Assembly (NCBI GenBank): GCA_003667245.1
Contig: RCNN01000151.1
Location: 1 to 29,467 of the forward strand
Reading direction: 5' to 3'
Length of the DNA stretch: 29,467 nt
Source: Heterostelium multicystogenum
Taxonomy: Eukaryota; Evosea; Eumycetozoa; Acytosteliales; Acytosteliaceae
This document shows, piece by piece, positions 9,618 through 17,805 of this stretch. Numbering within the stretch: the first letter of the stretch is position 1; each line of letters begins with the position of its first letter. The notes under the pieces were generated by a model. The model saw only the letters and a list, made by a program, of their open reading frames with translations. It had not been told where the DNA came from and searched no databases. Position numbers and translations under genes: made by a program.

Positions 9618-10081
9618 GAACGCCCCTCCTGACGCAGGAGCCACGACTTGAAACTAAAAAGGCGTCGTTCACGGATCTGGGCCACTCGGAACCTGGTGAC
9701 CAAGAAACGGGTGATGCTCAACGCGAGAACGCCGAAGGACATGAGGCCGTGGTTGATAGGACTGGGCGACCAGGGCACTAGCGCGAGGAACACGCCGGCA
9801 ACAATCGCCATCAGGCCAAACAGTACGGAAAGCGCATGCAGATACCGGCAACGGGCATCGAGATCCTTCTCGCTCAGGTGAAGCCGGGAGACCGCATCCG
9901 AGAAGCTTTCTTCCCGATAGGTACGCCCCGTAAGGACTTCAGCAGGTTGTAGATCCGCTTAGCGTTGTGGCGAGCCTCACGCCAATCACCGGTGACGGTC
10001 CAAACCCATTTTTTGCCCACCCAGGCAGTAGCCCCGGCCAACTTTACGTAGCGCGCCGCCCTTGTTGGTCACCTCAGACAT
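9614..10081 (-). CDS. IcmV/TraX-like inner-membrane protein, frameshifted
   Basis: The best-preserved part (to 9614) has the pattern SFSDAVSRLHLSEKDLDARC, then two membrane helices (YLHALSVLFGLMAIVAGVFL and a second one ending in LSITRFLV), then a basic tail with QIRERRLFSFKSWLLR. This matches Legionella IcmV and IncI TraX as I know them. The N-terminal third reads in other frames, giving TAWVGKKWVWTVTGDWREAR after ATG 10081. Two compensating shifts (near 10040 and 9920) give 155 aa, close to the 151 aa of IcmV. It overlaps the preceding gene by 13 bases and the transglycosylase by four. It is probably an inner-membrane component of the transfer apparatus. Confidence 0.65.
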
Positions 10082-11113
10082 GGCTCGCTCCTGCGGGCTG
10101 GGTAACCCTCATCATGGTTAGGGCGTACTCTGTCGTGGCCACCAACCGTTTCAGGGATGAAGAAGCCCCTGGCCTTAAGTGCCTCCAGCGGGAAACCGTG
10201 AGTAAACTCAGGACGGGATAGAATCGCTGCAGCCGCATCAACATCGGCGGCATCCTTCAACGCACCCAGAACCTCGCCGCGACAATATTCCCAAGAGGAA
10301 AGCAGTACCTCTGCCGCGTGCTGAATAAGCAGACGATGCAGCATTTCCTGAGGGGCAGCAGACAGCCCAGAGCCACCGTTACCGAGGCGCGTCACTTGCT
10401 CCGACACTTGCTCGACCAGAAACACGGCCAACTCCGACAACAGGTCCTCAGCTTTCACCTGCAGGCCAGGTACCTGCGATATAACGATGGCGAAGTAGCG
10501 CTCGACCTCCAACGACAGCGGGGCTACTGAAGTGAGCAGCGCGAGCTGGGCACCGAGATGATCACCAGTAGGAAGTCCGCCGAGGAAACCTTTGGGATGC
10601 GGCCCACGCCCCATCGACCATAGCCCCCAAAAACTCGACGGTGACTTCGGGATACTCTCCGGCCGGCATACCGCCGCGGGAGATCACTGACGAGATCCAC
10701 TGGCTGGCCACGAGCTCGGCGGTGAAACCATGCAGGTGTTTCTTGGCCCAGGCGGCATCGAGCTCCTGAGGATCCACTCGCCCTGCAATATGCTGGGCGA
10801 GGCCAGTAGAAACGAGAGACATGCGACGTACAGCCTCAGCGATCCTCGCCGGATCTGCGTCATGCCCCGGGTAGATTGTTGCTGCCTTGAAGACTGGAGC
10901 CAGGCCCTTGAGGACCTCGGCGAAACCTGGCACCAGGGCTGCGGACGGGGCTTCTGGCTGCGAAGCCTCATCAGCCTTTGGCTCTGCAGGTAGCTCCGAC
11001 TTAGGTTCCGGTGCAGCCGGGGAGACGACTTGCGTCTCGATCACAACCTGACTGGTCGGCGCCGGCGATACCTCCGCCTGGGCTGCAGCTTGCTCGGGCT
11101 TGCCGAGCAGCAT
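10069..11113 (-). CDS. Unknown transfer-operon protein, about 348 aa, frameshifted once
   Basis: The frame from 11113 (MLLGKPEQAAAQAEVSP) begins with an Ala/Pro/Glu-rich linker of about 60 residues, followed by helical blocks such as FAEVLKGLAPVFKAATIYPG and LVASQWISSVISRGGMPAGE. A one-base shift near 10590 leads into the second frame (HPKGFLGGLPTGDHLG), which continues helical to the stop at 10069. A TTG at 11122 that overlaps the upstream stop is an alternative start. No signal peptide or membrane helix is evident, so I expect a cytoplasmic protein. I do not recognise the family. Being between a possible IcmW-like gene and the IcmV-like gene, it could be a cytosolic component of the type IVB machine, but no motif supports a specific name. 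Confidence 0.6.
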
Positions 11114-11118
11114 GTTTT

Positions 11119-11248
11119 TCAAAATTCGTCCAGTAGTGAACCGCCTTGTGCAGCAGCTGGCTCCACTGCCGCCTGAGTGGCAGTGGTTTGTTCACCGCTG
11201 GAAAAAACGCTCCACCTCTTGCTTGTGAAGCTTGCGCAACATCGACAT
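11119..11248 (-). CDS. Small hypothetical protein, about 42 aa, frameshifted
   Basis: ATG 11248 overlaps the upstream stop (TGATG). The first residues are MSMLRKLHKQEVERFF; a T6 run then appears to carry one indel, after which the frame reads SGEQTTATQAAVEPAAAQGG and ends at TGA 11119. The product would be a short basic helix followed by an Ala/Gln-rich tail. The stop is within ten bases of the next start. Tight coupling on both sides supports a real gene, but the size and the frameshift make this tentative. Confidence 0.4.
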
Positions 11249-11625
11249 CAGGAAGCCTCCGCCGTAGCAGCTTCGACGTAGTCAGCAAAGCGATCGCCCA
11301 GCACGTACTGCAGTTGGTCGAGCATGATGCTGTTGCCTGATCGAGGAAGGGACTCGATAATCAGCGCCGTGGTGGCCATTCGCCAGAACTGGCTTAGGAA
11401 TGAGTTCCGCTCGCTGACCAAACGGACCCGGGCGCCGAACAGGGAGTTGCCCTCACCCTCCAGGGCGAAAGCCAAGTCGCCACCGATCCGCCTGGCCGCG
11501 AGCTCGGTTTCAGCTGCAGCCAACAGGGCAGGGGCATAGGTCGAATGATTGAACACAGCCTCGACCGGAACAGACTCATCGCCGAATTTGAAGGTCCACC
11601 CACGCTCACCCGCCAGGTGGATCAT
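11248..11625 (-). CDS. Possible IcmW-like small cytosolic protein
   Basis: The intact ORF starts at ATG 11625 (MIHLAGERGWTFKFGDES), but the same frame stays open upstream to a TAA near 11690 and encodes WSKHLVEIEYSDFEH with no start codon; an ATG at 11674 would fit with one indel. The extended N-terminus (W, Tyr/Asp, aromatic, then E-x-WT) and the C-terminal RLVSERNSFLSQFWRM helix resemble the layout of Legionella IcmW, about 150 aa. IcmW is an acidic adaptor that binds the DotL tail with IcmS. The location in an operon with IcmV-, DotM- and DotL-like genes fits this, but the similarity is weak and from memory. It could be an unrelated small transfer protein. Confidence 0.5.
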   Translation of the reverse strand: MIHLAGERGWTFKFGDESVPVEAVFNHSTYAPALLAAAETELAARRIGGDLAFALEGEGNSLFGARVRLVSERNSFLSQFWRMATTALIIESLPRSGNSIMLDQLQYVLGDRFADYVEAATAEAS

Positions 11626-11699
11626 GATGTGCTCAAAATCGCTGTACTCGATTTCGACTAGATGCTTTGACCATAGGGAAAGATCACTTTAGAAGCACG

Positions 11700-11734
11700 T
11701 CATAGACAAACAAAAGTGAGCTTAACAATACGCT
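11700..11734 (-). promoter_or_regulatory. Possible promoter of the 11.6-3.3 kb transfer operon
   Basis: On the minus strand, just after the terminator, TTGTTA is followed about 18 bases later by TATGAC in an AT-rich gap. It lies upstream of the first gene of the long minus-strand chain. The -10 match is imperfect, so this is only a candidate. Confidence 0.3.
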
Positions 11735-11757
11735 AAAAAAACTGCAAAGGCATTTGC
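11735..11757 (-). terminator. Rho-independent terminator after the 102-aa membrane protein gene
   Basis: On the minus strand GCAAA-TGCC-TTTGC forms a five-base-pair stem followed by AG and a run of seven T. It begins at the last base of the stop codon of the gene ending at 11757. The stem is short, but the T-tract and the position are good. It would separate the topoisomerase operon from the transfer chain below 11.7 kb. Confidence 0.55.
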
Positions 11758-12065
11758 TATTTTTTTGGCGGAATGGTCAGCAAGAATATTGGCGGTGCGG
11801 CTTTCGCCCTCTCGATAAGGCCCTCAGTTTCTGCCCTGGAAAGCTCACCATCTGAAACAGCGGCGTTGTAGGCAGCGATCAATGCTGGATCGCCAGTGCG
11901 GGTTATGAACCCCCTCACCACCTGAACTTCACTGGACTGCAGGGTAGGGCTGCGATCCTGGAAATACGCGAAGGCGAGAGCCGTGCAACCAGCAGCGAGA
12001 GCCGCCATGGGCAAGGCTCGCTTGAGGGAAGGGCAGCTAGAAAACAGGGCGATGACGGTGTTCAA
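11757..12065 (-). CDS. Small membrane-anchored protein, 102 aa
   Basis: The frame is open from 12095, but I choose TTG 12065 (reading MNTVIALFSSCPSLKRALPM) because it has a purine-rich AAGAAGA stretch upstream and gives a proper N-terminus overlapping the topoisomerase stop. One hydrophobic segment (ALPMAALAAGCTALAFAYF) anchors or exports the protein. The rest is a small soluble domain with GDPALIAAYNAAVSDGELSR, which has the feel of an EF-hand-like helix-loop-helix, and a Pro/Lys tail. No family is recognised. It lies at the end of the topoisomerase operon, directly before a terminator. Confidence 0.55.
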   Translation of the reverse strand: MNTVIALFSSCPSLKRALPMAALAAGCTALAFAYFQDRSPTLQSSEVQVVRGFITRTGDPALIAAYNAAVSDGELSRAETEGLIERAKAAPPIFLLTIPPKK

Positions 12066-13626
12066 GTTCTTCTTCCTGTTCGTCCTGCAAAACATCGAGC
12101 TGGCTGATCAGCTGAGCAGCCAGCTCGGCATCGCCCTCCAGGGCAACCTGCATGGCATGGTTGACCATGTGTGAAACTTCGCTGCCACGCTCCTGCAGCA
12201 AGTCCTCGATCCTGGCAGTACAGAGAACATCTCGAAGCCCCTGCGGAGCAGCTTCAAGTACTCGTAGCCCCTTCGTCGTCAGCTGATAGGCGTCGTCGAC
12301 GAAGCCGCGCTCGGCGAAGCGAGCAGCATGAGACGGCCATGTGCTGGGACGACCAACTCCGTGCTTCATCATTTGTTGCACCAGGGCGGCATCGAGCCCA
12401 AGTGCACCGCCCTTCGTTGTGACCGAAGAGGCAGGCCGCCAAGGGAGCATCGGCCGCCGCGCATCCCGACTCCAATCCAGGCTTGCGAGGAAATCAGGCA
12501 GGTCGTCCAGATTCGGACGCTCGCGGGCAACCACCAGCCCAGACTCGAATGACTGTCTCGCAATAATGGATAGCGCCGCCTCTCGCAGACTGCCCTGCAG
12601 AGAAGGAGGACGCCCCAGATCGAGTCGCTGCAACAGCTCGCTGTTCAGCACGTGGATCGCCTCATGAGCGACCCCATCCGACTGGATGGTCGGAACTGCA
12701 GCTTTACGGAACGCCCGGATCCCCCGTACCTTGGCGAGCGCTTCCAGCACCTCAAACCGTCGCATCACTGAAAGCACGCGACGATGTGCGGGGATAGGAA
12801 ATGTCACCAGCCTCGTAGAGCTCCTGCAGCAGCTCCGCCGCCTGGGAGATGCTCAGCCCTGCTGCGGCATTGAGTGACAGCAGCGTATCGCCATAATTGC
12901 CTGGCTCGCTCAGTCGCTCAGGTGTAGCCATCGCGACCTCACGCGCCGGCAACGCATCGAGTTGCGCGATAAGTTCGGCGGGGTAGCTACGCCAGTAACA
13001 GGAAGAACCGCTCGAAATGGCTCACCACCGTTCGAGCACGGCATCGACAGCCCTATCAGGCTGTGAGGCAGTCCATGCTCGGCGATCGAGAGGAGGGCGG
13101 TCTGAACTCGGCCAACGGTCCGGCCCGTGGAAAAATCAGATAACCCCCCACCAATGAGTCGATCGACAATCCGCCGCGCAACTCCGGCATTGGACAACGC
13201 GATATCAACCGGAGACAGCTGAGCCAATCCCCTTACCATCGCATCATTGGTGAGACCGTTGAGCACCAGACGATACGCAGGCTGCCTGCAGCCAGCAGCC
13301 TCCATGAGGCCGACAATATCAGCTGCGATTACATGTCCTTCTTGATCATTATCCGTTGCAATCAGCACTCGCCCTTTGCAACGTGCCAGGCAATCGCACA
13401 GGTACCGAAATGAATCTTCGCGGATCGGGCGCCGATTGGTTTCCACATATTCCTCACCCCGCAGAGCGATGCCCAGATCGCGCATGTCCTTCGGCGCTTC
13501 CAGAACATGGCCGATGGTCGCGCAAATGTCGGCCTGCAGGCCGACACCCTCACACAGGCGCCGGAAAGTCCGAAGCTTTCCAGGCGCCTCAATGATCACC
13601 AGATCCCGCCCCATACAGTCTGCCAT
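12037..13626 (-). CDS. Compact type IA DNA topoisomerase (TopB-like), frameshifted twice
   Basis: The N-terminal TOPRIM domain is clear: MGRDLVIIEAPGKLRTF with the catalytic Glu, and IATDNDQEGHVIAADI with the DxDxxG motif. After a shift near 12990 the frame gives the active-site segment DISYPRTSSRAFSD with Tyr; after a second shift near 12800 it gives VAHEAIHVLN and GVGRPSTWPSHAARF, both hallmark motifs of the family. The shifts compensate, giving 530 codons. This is much shorter than chromosomal TopA/TopB and has no C-terminal zinc fingers; the C-terminus is instead acidic (DEQEEELEHR). Plasmid-borne topoisomerases of this type act in transfer or replication of the element. The ATG directly follows the stop of the upstream gene. 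Confidence 0.85.
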
Positions 13627-14204
13627 TCAACGTGGGCGCATGGTCGCGGAGGGTTCCTCACCGTCGAGCCCAGCCTGACGGCCGTCGACGTAGAAGCCCG
13701 GCGTCGAACCAAGCCCGGACAGAGCAACGCTTCCACCGAGATACATCGAAGCCTGCCGCGACTGCTCGGCCTCTCGCGCCTTCTCGGCTTGATCTGCCTT
13801 GGCGCCCAACCCTTCCTTAATGCGCTCGAAACCACGGGCCAACAGCACTGACGCAGCTCCCAACAACGGACCAATGCTGGCCAGCCCCACCCCAATGCCT
13901 TGAGTACGCCCACCAAACCCCATATCACGGCCACCTGGGGAGAACGCTTCAATAACAATTTGTGGAATGGTGAGAGGATTCGCTTGGTGACTGGCCTTGT
14001 ATGCGTCGACAGCAGCACGCCCCCCTGAATTATCAGATCCGTTTGCCCATGGGCCTCCTGCACCACGCCCGCCACTATCGTCAGGGCTCCAATAGCTGCT
14101 GGAAGAACGACAGCCCATTTAAGATCACATTCCGATACAGCCCGGCAGAATTTACCCCAAATACTTTCTGCCCCCGAACTCAATCGTTCATTCAGTTCGT
14201 TCAT
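13627..14204 (-). CDS. Membrane protein, about 192 aa, frameshifted once
   Basis: From ATG 14204 the sequence MNELNERLSSGAESIWGKFC leads into a membrane helix (WAVVLPAAIGALTIVAGVV). At a G6 run near 14020 the frame must change, after which it reads AYKASHQANPLTIPQIVIEA, a second hydrophobic Gly/Ala-rich segment (GVGLASIGPLLGAASVLLA) and a Gln/Glu/Arg helix ending at 13627. The stop touches the topoisomerase start. I recognise no family. The homopolymer at the break suggests a sequencing indel. It is probably an inner-membrane protein co-expressed with the topoisomerase and the two genes upstream. Confidence 0.6.
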
Positions 14205-14218
14205 CTGCTTGTCCCTTT

Positions 14219-14479
14219 CTATTTTTGATTTCCCAACTCTGTCTCGATCAGAAGACAGAACTCTTCAACTAAGCTTGCGCCTTGAATAGTGGAGTTAGAA
14301 AAGCGAGGCAGCCGACCACCGGCCAGGTCCGACATGAACCCAGCATATGCAAGGGTTTGCGCCTTAATTCGGCCAAAAACCTCAGGGGAGACGACCTTGT
14401 CCGCGGCGTCCACAAGCACAGAGCAGTTGTCGAGCCGTGCTATGAGCCGGTTGATATTTTCGTCGGTAATAATTTGCAT
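14219..14479 (-). CDS. Small hypothetical protein, 86 aa
   Basis: An intact frame begins at ATG 14479 (MQIITDENINRLIARLDNCS), two bases after the stop of the upstream gene, and ends 15 bases before the next. It is a soluble, mostly helical protein with one Cys near residue 19 and one near the C-terminus. No motif or family is recognised. The tight spacing on both sides argues for a real member of this operon. Confidence 0.6.
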   Translation of the reverse strand: MQIITDENINRLIARLDNCSVLVDAADKVVSPEVFGRIKAQTLAYAGFMSDLAGGRLPRFSNSTIQGASLVEEFCLLIETELGNQK

Positions 14480-14480
14480 G

Positions 14481-15588
14481 TTATCGACCCATTTTTATGT
14501 TCGAAAAAAGTCGTTCAAGTTTGTCTACAAGTTTACTGACAAGCTCTTGAAGCTCAGCAATAATTTCGACTTTTCCATTTAGACTATCGAGGGCGGACTT
14601 CATGGAAGTAGAATGTTTTTCCAGAGTTTCGGCGTAGTCATATCCGAGCTTGCTGCCCATATCGGAAAACCGACCGGAAAGGGTGTCGAAATCCCCCAGA
14701 AGCCGCTTCAGATCTTCCGCCGTTTGCGCAGCACCTGGTGCCACCTGACCATCTATCTCCCCCTGCGACTTCAACCAGGTGGCCTTGCGCTCAACGGCAT
14801 TGGCCAGATCCGAAAGCTGTCCTTCCAGAACGCCATAGCCATCTACGCTCCGCGCTGTGAACTTGTGCCCCACCTCTTTAAAGGAAGTCGAGAACAGGCC
14901 GCCAAGGGCGGTTGCGACATTGAAGGGCGCCGAAAAGGCCTTCGATACCAGGTCGGGGCCGAGGCCACCACCGGTGCCGGCGGCCCCATGCTGTTGTACC
15001 CCCGCCTCGGCGGGCTCCGCTCGCCGGCCCCGAGACGGGGAGCGAATCTCGCTTGTCCCGCCGAGATCCAGTACGGGCTGAGTCTTTCACCGAGGTTTCT
15101 TGAGCTGACGCATTGCCTGCATCTGCGAAAAACTTGATCGGTACTGGTCGCGGTGGCGCCGGCAGCGGCCCTTTCGGTCGAGGAGGAATCCGCAGGGCCA
15201 CCACGAGCCTGGTCATTGTCGCTTTGGCCAGGCTGCTCCTTCTGCTCCGCGTCCCGCCGCCAGTCCAACTCCGGCGCACCCATCCACTGACCATACGTTG
15301 CGATGCACCACCTCTCGGCGGACCTCGCCCGTTAGTTTCCCGTCTTCGTCACGAACCTTGATATCGACCTCGACTGGCTGCCTCCCAGGTTTCTGGGCAG
15401 TCAGGACCTCACCAAGTTTGCACCCCAGAGTCTTCGAGTGCTTTTTCCAAGCCCACACCCCATAGGGTTTTGGTCTCGCCAGTGGGCAGCTGTAACTGGA
15501 CGTAGAAGCTTGCCGACTCGTCTTTCTCGAACTTGTAGGGTGCTGCGCCGAAGGCCAAAAGCACCCCAGTAATAGGTGGTCTCTCCAT
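14481..15588 (-). CDS. LPD7-like domain protein with shared C-terminal domain, multiply frameshifted
   Basis: ATG 15588 follows GGAGG by eight bases. The first 100 residues, with one shift near 15425, contain FGAAPYKFEKDESASFYVQL, KTLWGVGLEKALEDSG, VDIKVRDEDGKLTGEVR and HRNVW: the pattern of the LPD7 polyvalent domain found in relaxases, primases and other transfer proteins. Then comes a low-complexity Gln/Ala/Gly/Asp linker in mixed frames (shifts near 15290, 15130 and 15000). The intact C-terminal part from about 14950 (AFSAPFNVATALGGLF, then SVDGYGVLEGQLSDLANAV) is clearly related to the C-terminus of the gene immediately upstream. Corrected length is about 369 aa. I infer a cytosolic transfer-related protein; the molecular role is unknown. 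Confidence 0.65.
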
Positions 15589-15603
15589 GCTTGGATCCTC
15601 CTG

Positions 15604-16986
15604 TTACTGCGGCGCAAGCCGGCCCATAAGCCGGTCGACAAGCCGCTTGATCCGCTCCCCAATCTGCTGCGCCATCTCCTGCAGGTGCTTGAAGGCGCCA
15701 TCTTTCGTCCCCGGGAAGCCTTCGGTAGCGGCCGAAATCTTCGAAAGGTTGCGATCGACCGCGTCGGAGTAGTCCAAATTAAGGTCGATGCCTGCTTTCG
15801 CGTAACGGGATGCGAGGTCGCCGAACTCGTCCATATGCCGCTGCAGGTTCGCGTAGTTAGAAGCGAAATCCGCGTCCTCCATCAACGAGGAGAAGCGGCG
15901 GCCGAACTTCTCATAGGGGCCACCAGGCTTCATCCCGTCGAATATCTCATTGGCCGGCCGACCGGTTGCCTTCAGTTCAGCGATGAACTCACCCATGCCT
16001 GACTGCCTGAGTCGGCTGGTCAGCCCGTCGATGCGAGTAGCGTGATCATTGAGCTGCCTCTCCATGACTTGGTGCCCATTGACGGCTCGCTTCTGATAGA
16101 AAGAGCGCGCCTGATCGCCCATCGTCTTGAGTGAGCCCAGGACAAGGCTCCCCGCCGCGGAAGCCAGCGCGAAAGGTGCCGACAATGCTTTGCTCAACAG
16201 GTCCGTCCCGCCGGCCGTTGGCGTTCCTTCAGGATGAGGCGCTGCGGAGTTCGCTGCAGGGGCAGGGCGCACGGCCTCTGGCCGGGCAGCCCATTCCTGA
16301 CCTTGGTAGGGCTGGGAGAATGCCTCGTCCGGGATGTGCCGATACTGACCATCCAGCACATCGTCCGGGCTGAGGGTACGAAGGTAAGGCTCCGGAAGAC
16401 GATCAGCCTCGGGCATTTGGAAGGTGCGCAGGTGAGGCTCGACGCCCATAGCTGCATCTTCGGCGATGTGCACTTCCTCCTGGGCGGGCTGAGCTGCGTC
16501 AGGACCTGCAGCCCCCGCCGAATCCTGCGGCAGCGAAGCGAGCACATCGGCAAGCCCGCCATGACTGGGCGGGGCAACCTCTGCCCAAACTCGCTCCACA
16601 TGAGCACGATGGCCCGCATCGATCGCAGAGCGAATCATGGACTCGATCATCGTCCACTCGATCATCTGGCCTGCGGGATCCGCAGGGTTCTCCGACCAGT
16701 CGTGGTTCCGCAGGATCTCGCGCAGCAAATAGATCGAGGAGGGCAGGCCATCCATCAGATCGTCTTGCCCGGCCTGGTCACCAAGCGCCTCCGCAGGCGC
16801 AACGACTTCTTCCAGAGCGGACTCGTCTTCCTTACCGGCTTCGCCCTGTTCTTTCAGCGAATCACGAATGGCGGCTTCGTCAGCCGCAGTGTCATCTGCA
16901 GGGACTTCAACGAACCCATCGTCGACTTCGCCGACGCCGGCCTCTTCTCCCGGGTTTTCAGACTGCGTTTTCTTCAAGAAGCCCAT
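15604..16986 (-). CDS. Unknown 460-aa protein with acidic N-terminus and paralogous C-terminal domain
   Basis: The frame is intact from ATG 16986 (MGFLKKTQSENPGEEAGVG), with GGAGGGG about six bases upstream. Residues 1-70 are very acidic; residues 70-150 include a helical region; residues 150-270 are a Pro/Ala/Glu-rich linker with a repeated phrase (PHLRTFQMPEADRLPEPYLR then TLSPDDVL). Residues about 270-460 have an amphipathic segment (LLSKALSAPFALASAAGSLV) and long helices ending in ERIKRLVDRLMGRL. This last part is paralogous to the C-terminus of the next gene downstream. No enzyme motif is visible. As the first gene of the minus-strand operon divergent from pilM, it may be a structural or DNA-binding factor. 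Function unknown. Confidence 0.75.
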   Translation of the reverse strand: MGFLKKTQSENPGEEAGVGEVDDGFVEVPADDTAADEAAIRDSLKEQGEAGKEDESALEEVVAPAEALGDQAGQDDLMDGLPSSIYLLREILRNHDWSENPADPAGQMIEWTMIESMIRSAIDAGHRAHVERVWAEVAPPSHGGLADVLASLPQDSAGAAGPDAAQPAQEEVHIAEDAAMGVEPHLRTFQMPEADRLPEPYLRTLSPDDVLDGQYRHIPDEAFSQPYQGQEWAARPEAVRPAPAANSAAPHPEGTPTAGGTDLLSKALSAPFALASAAGSLVLGSLKTMGDQARSFYQKRAVNGHQVMERQLNDHATRIDGLTSRLRQSGMGEFIAELKATGRPANEIFDGMKPGGPYEKFGRRFSSLMEDADFASNYANLQRHMDEFGDLASRYAKAGIDLNLDYSDAVDRNLSKISAATEGFPGTKDGAFKHLQEMAQQIGERIKRLVDRLMGRLAPQ

Positions 16987-17076
16987 TCTCGTCCCCTCCA
17001 GATGAGATCTGCACTAGAACCGCACTGCCGGCAGGCGCGGCGTATCCGTACTGTGCACAAATTTTACTTTCGTTGC

Positions 17077-17084
17077 ATTATAAT
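17077..17084. promoter_or_regulatory. Palindromic -10-like element ATTATAAT between divergent operons
   Basis: The eight-base palindrome ATTATAAT contains TATAAT on both strands. It lies in the 167-base gap between pilM (plus) and the 460-aa gene (minus), 70 bases from the pilM start and 102 from the other. I see no convincing -35 on either strand, so promoter activity is inferred. Confidence 0.35.
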
Positions 17085-17153
17085 AAGCGACTCTAGCAAA
17101 CATTCCCATATATAGGTGGACCAGAGTCCTCTGGAATCACCTAGGAGAGACCA

Positions 17154-17585
17154 ATGCAGATGTTCTGGACGCTGTTCGCCATCCTTGGGCTGGCTGCTTC
17201 GGTTTTCCTTGGAAACATCCAGGACTGGCGAGATACCGAAACGCAGGGAGAGATAGCCGCGATCGCGGGGAGCATGCAGGTCTACAAGGGCGCTGTTGCG
17301 GCCTACCAGGCCAGCAACCCAGCTGCCTCAGGAACAATCGCCGACGCGCAGCTTGGCCTCCCCAGCTGGTACGTCAAAGCCCCAGGCATCAGTAACGTCG
17401 TGCAAGCCGGGAAGGTGTACGTCTTCTACAGCCAGCCGAAATCAGGCCTGGCCGAACTCCTGCTCAAACGCACGGACAATGCGCTCACCGTAGGCATCAA
17501 GCAGAACGGCAACCTGGTGAACCCGAGGCGAGGCGTCATTTCAAGCCTGCCCAGCGCAATCCCGGATGGGAGCGTCGTGTTCTGA
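17154..17585 (+). CDS. pilM: PilM thin-pilus protein (PilM family of IncI-type pili)
   Basis: The 143-aa product starts MQMFWTLFAILGLAASVFLG with an N-terminal membrane helix. It then shows the family pattern: a helix GSMQVYKGAVAAYQASNP, GTIADAQLGLPSWYVKAPGI, a beta-rich middle with VYVFYS, VGIKQNGNLVNPRRG, and the ending AIPDGSVVF. R64 PilM is about 145 aa with the same layout. The start has AGGAGAG six bases upstream. PilM belongs to the type IV thin pilus that IncI plasmids use for mating in liquid. Here it stands apart from other pil genes, which may lie outside the window; its first-gene position suggests expression with the two genes that follow. Confidence 0.85.
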   Translation: MQMFWTLFAILGLAASVFLGNIQDWRDTETQGEIAAIAGSMQVYKGAVAAYQASNPAASGTIADAQLGLPSWYVKAPGISNVVQAGKVYVFYSQPKSGLAELLLKRTDNALTVGIKQNGNLVNPRRGVISSLPSAIPDGSVVF

Positions 17586-17615
17586 GACACCAACCTAACC
17601 TATTGATTTTGTTCG

Positions 17616-17621
17616 TATAAT
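17616..17621 (+). promoter_or_regulatory. Possible -10 element (TATAAT) upstream of the 177-aa gene
   Basis: The 220-base gap between pilM and the next gene begins with an AT-rich stretch (to about 17670) holding a perfect TATAAT, but no good -35 lies 16-18 bases upstream. The rest of the gap is GC-rich and holds nothing else I can name. Confidence 0.25.
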
Positions 17622-17805
17622 CATTGTTATGTTAAACGGCTATAAAAACATTATTTATTATTCTTTAAATGACTATAAGCCTTGCGCCGCTACTTGAGCA
17701 ATACGCAATACCGCGCCTCGCGCTAAACGGTCGCAAGCGGAAAACACAAGATCTAGTGCCTGACCAGCTGGTCGGAGCCACCACAGCTAGTAGACGAGGA
17801 CCAGA

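Noticed and set aside
12171..12667. Several plus-strand frames within the topoisomerase
   Set aside because: All are shadows of the topoisomerase C-terminus, which carries recognisable motifs on the minus strand.
16234..17115. Plus-strand open frame of 293 codons
   Set aside because: It runs antisense to the intact 460-aa gene, lacks a ribosome site and has shadow-like composition rich in Arg, His and Leu.
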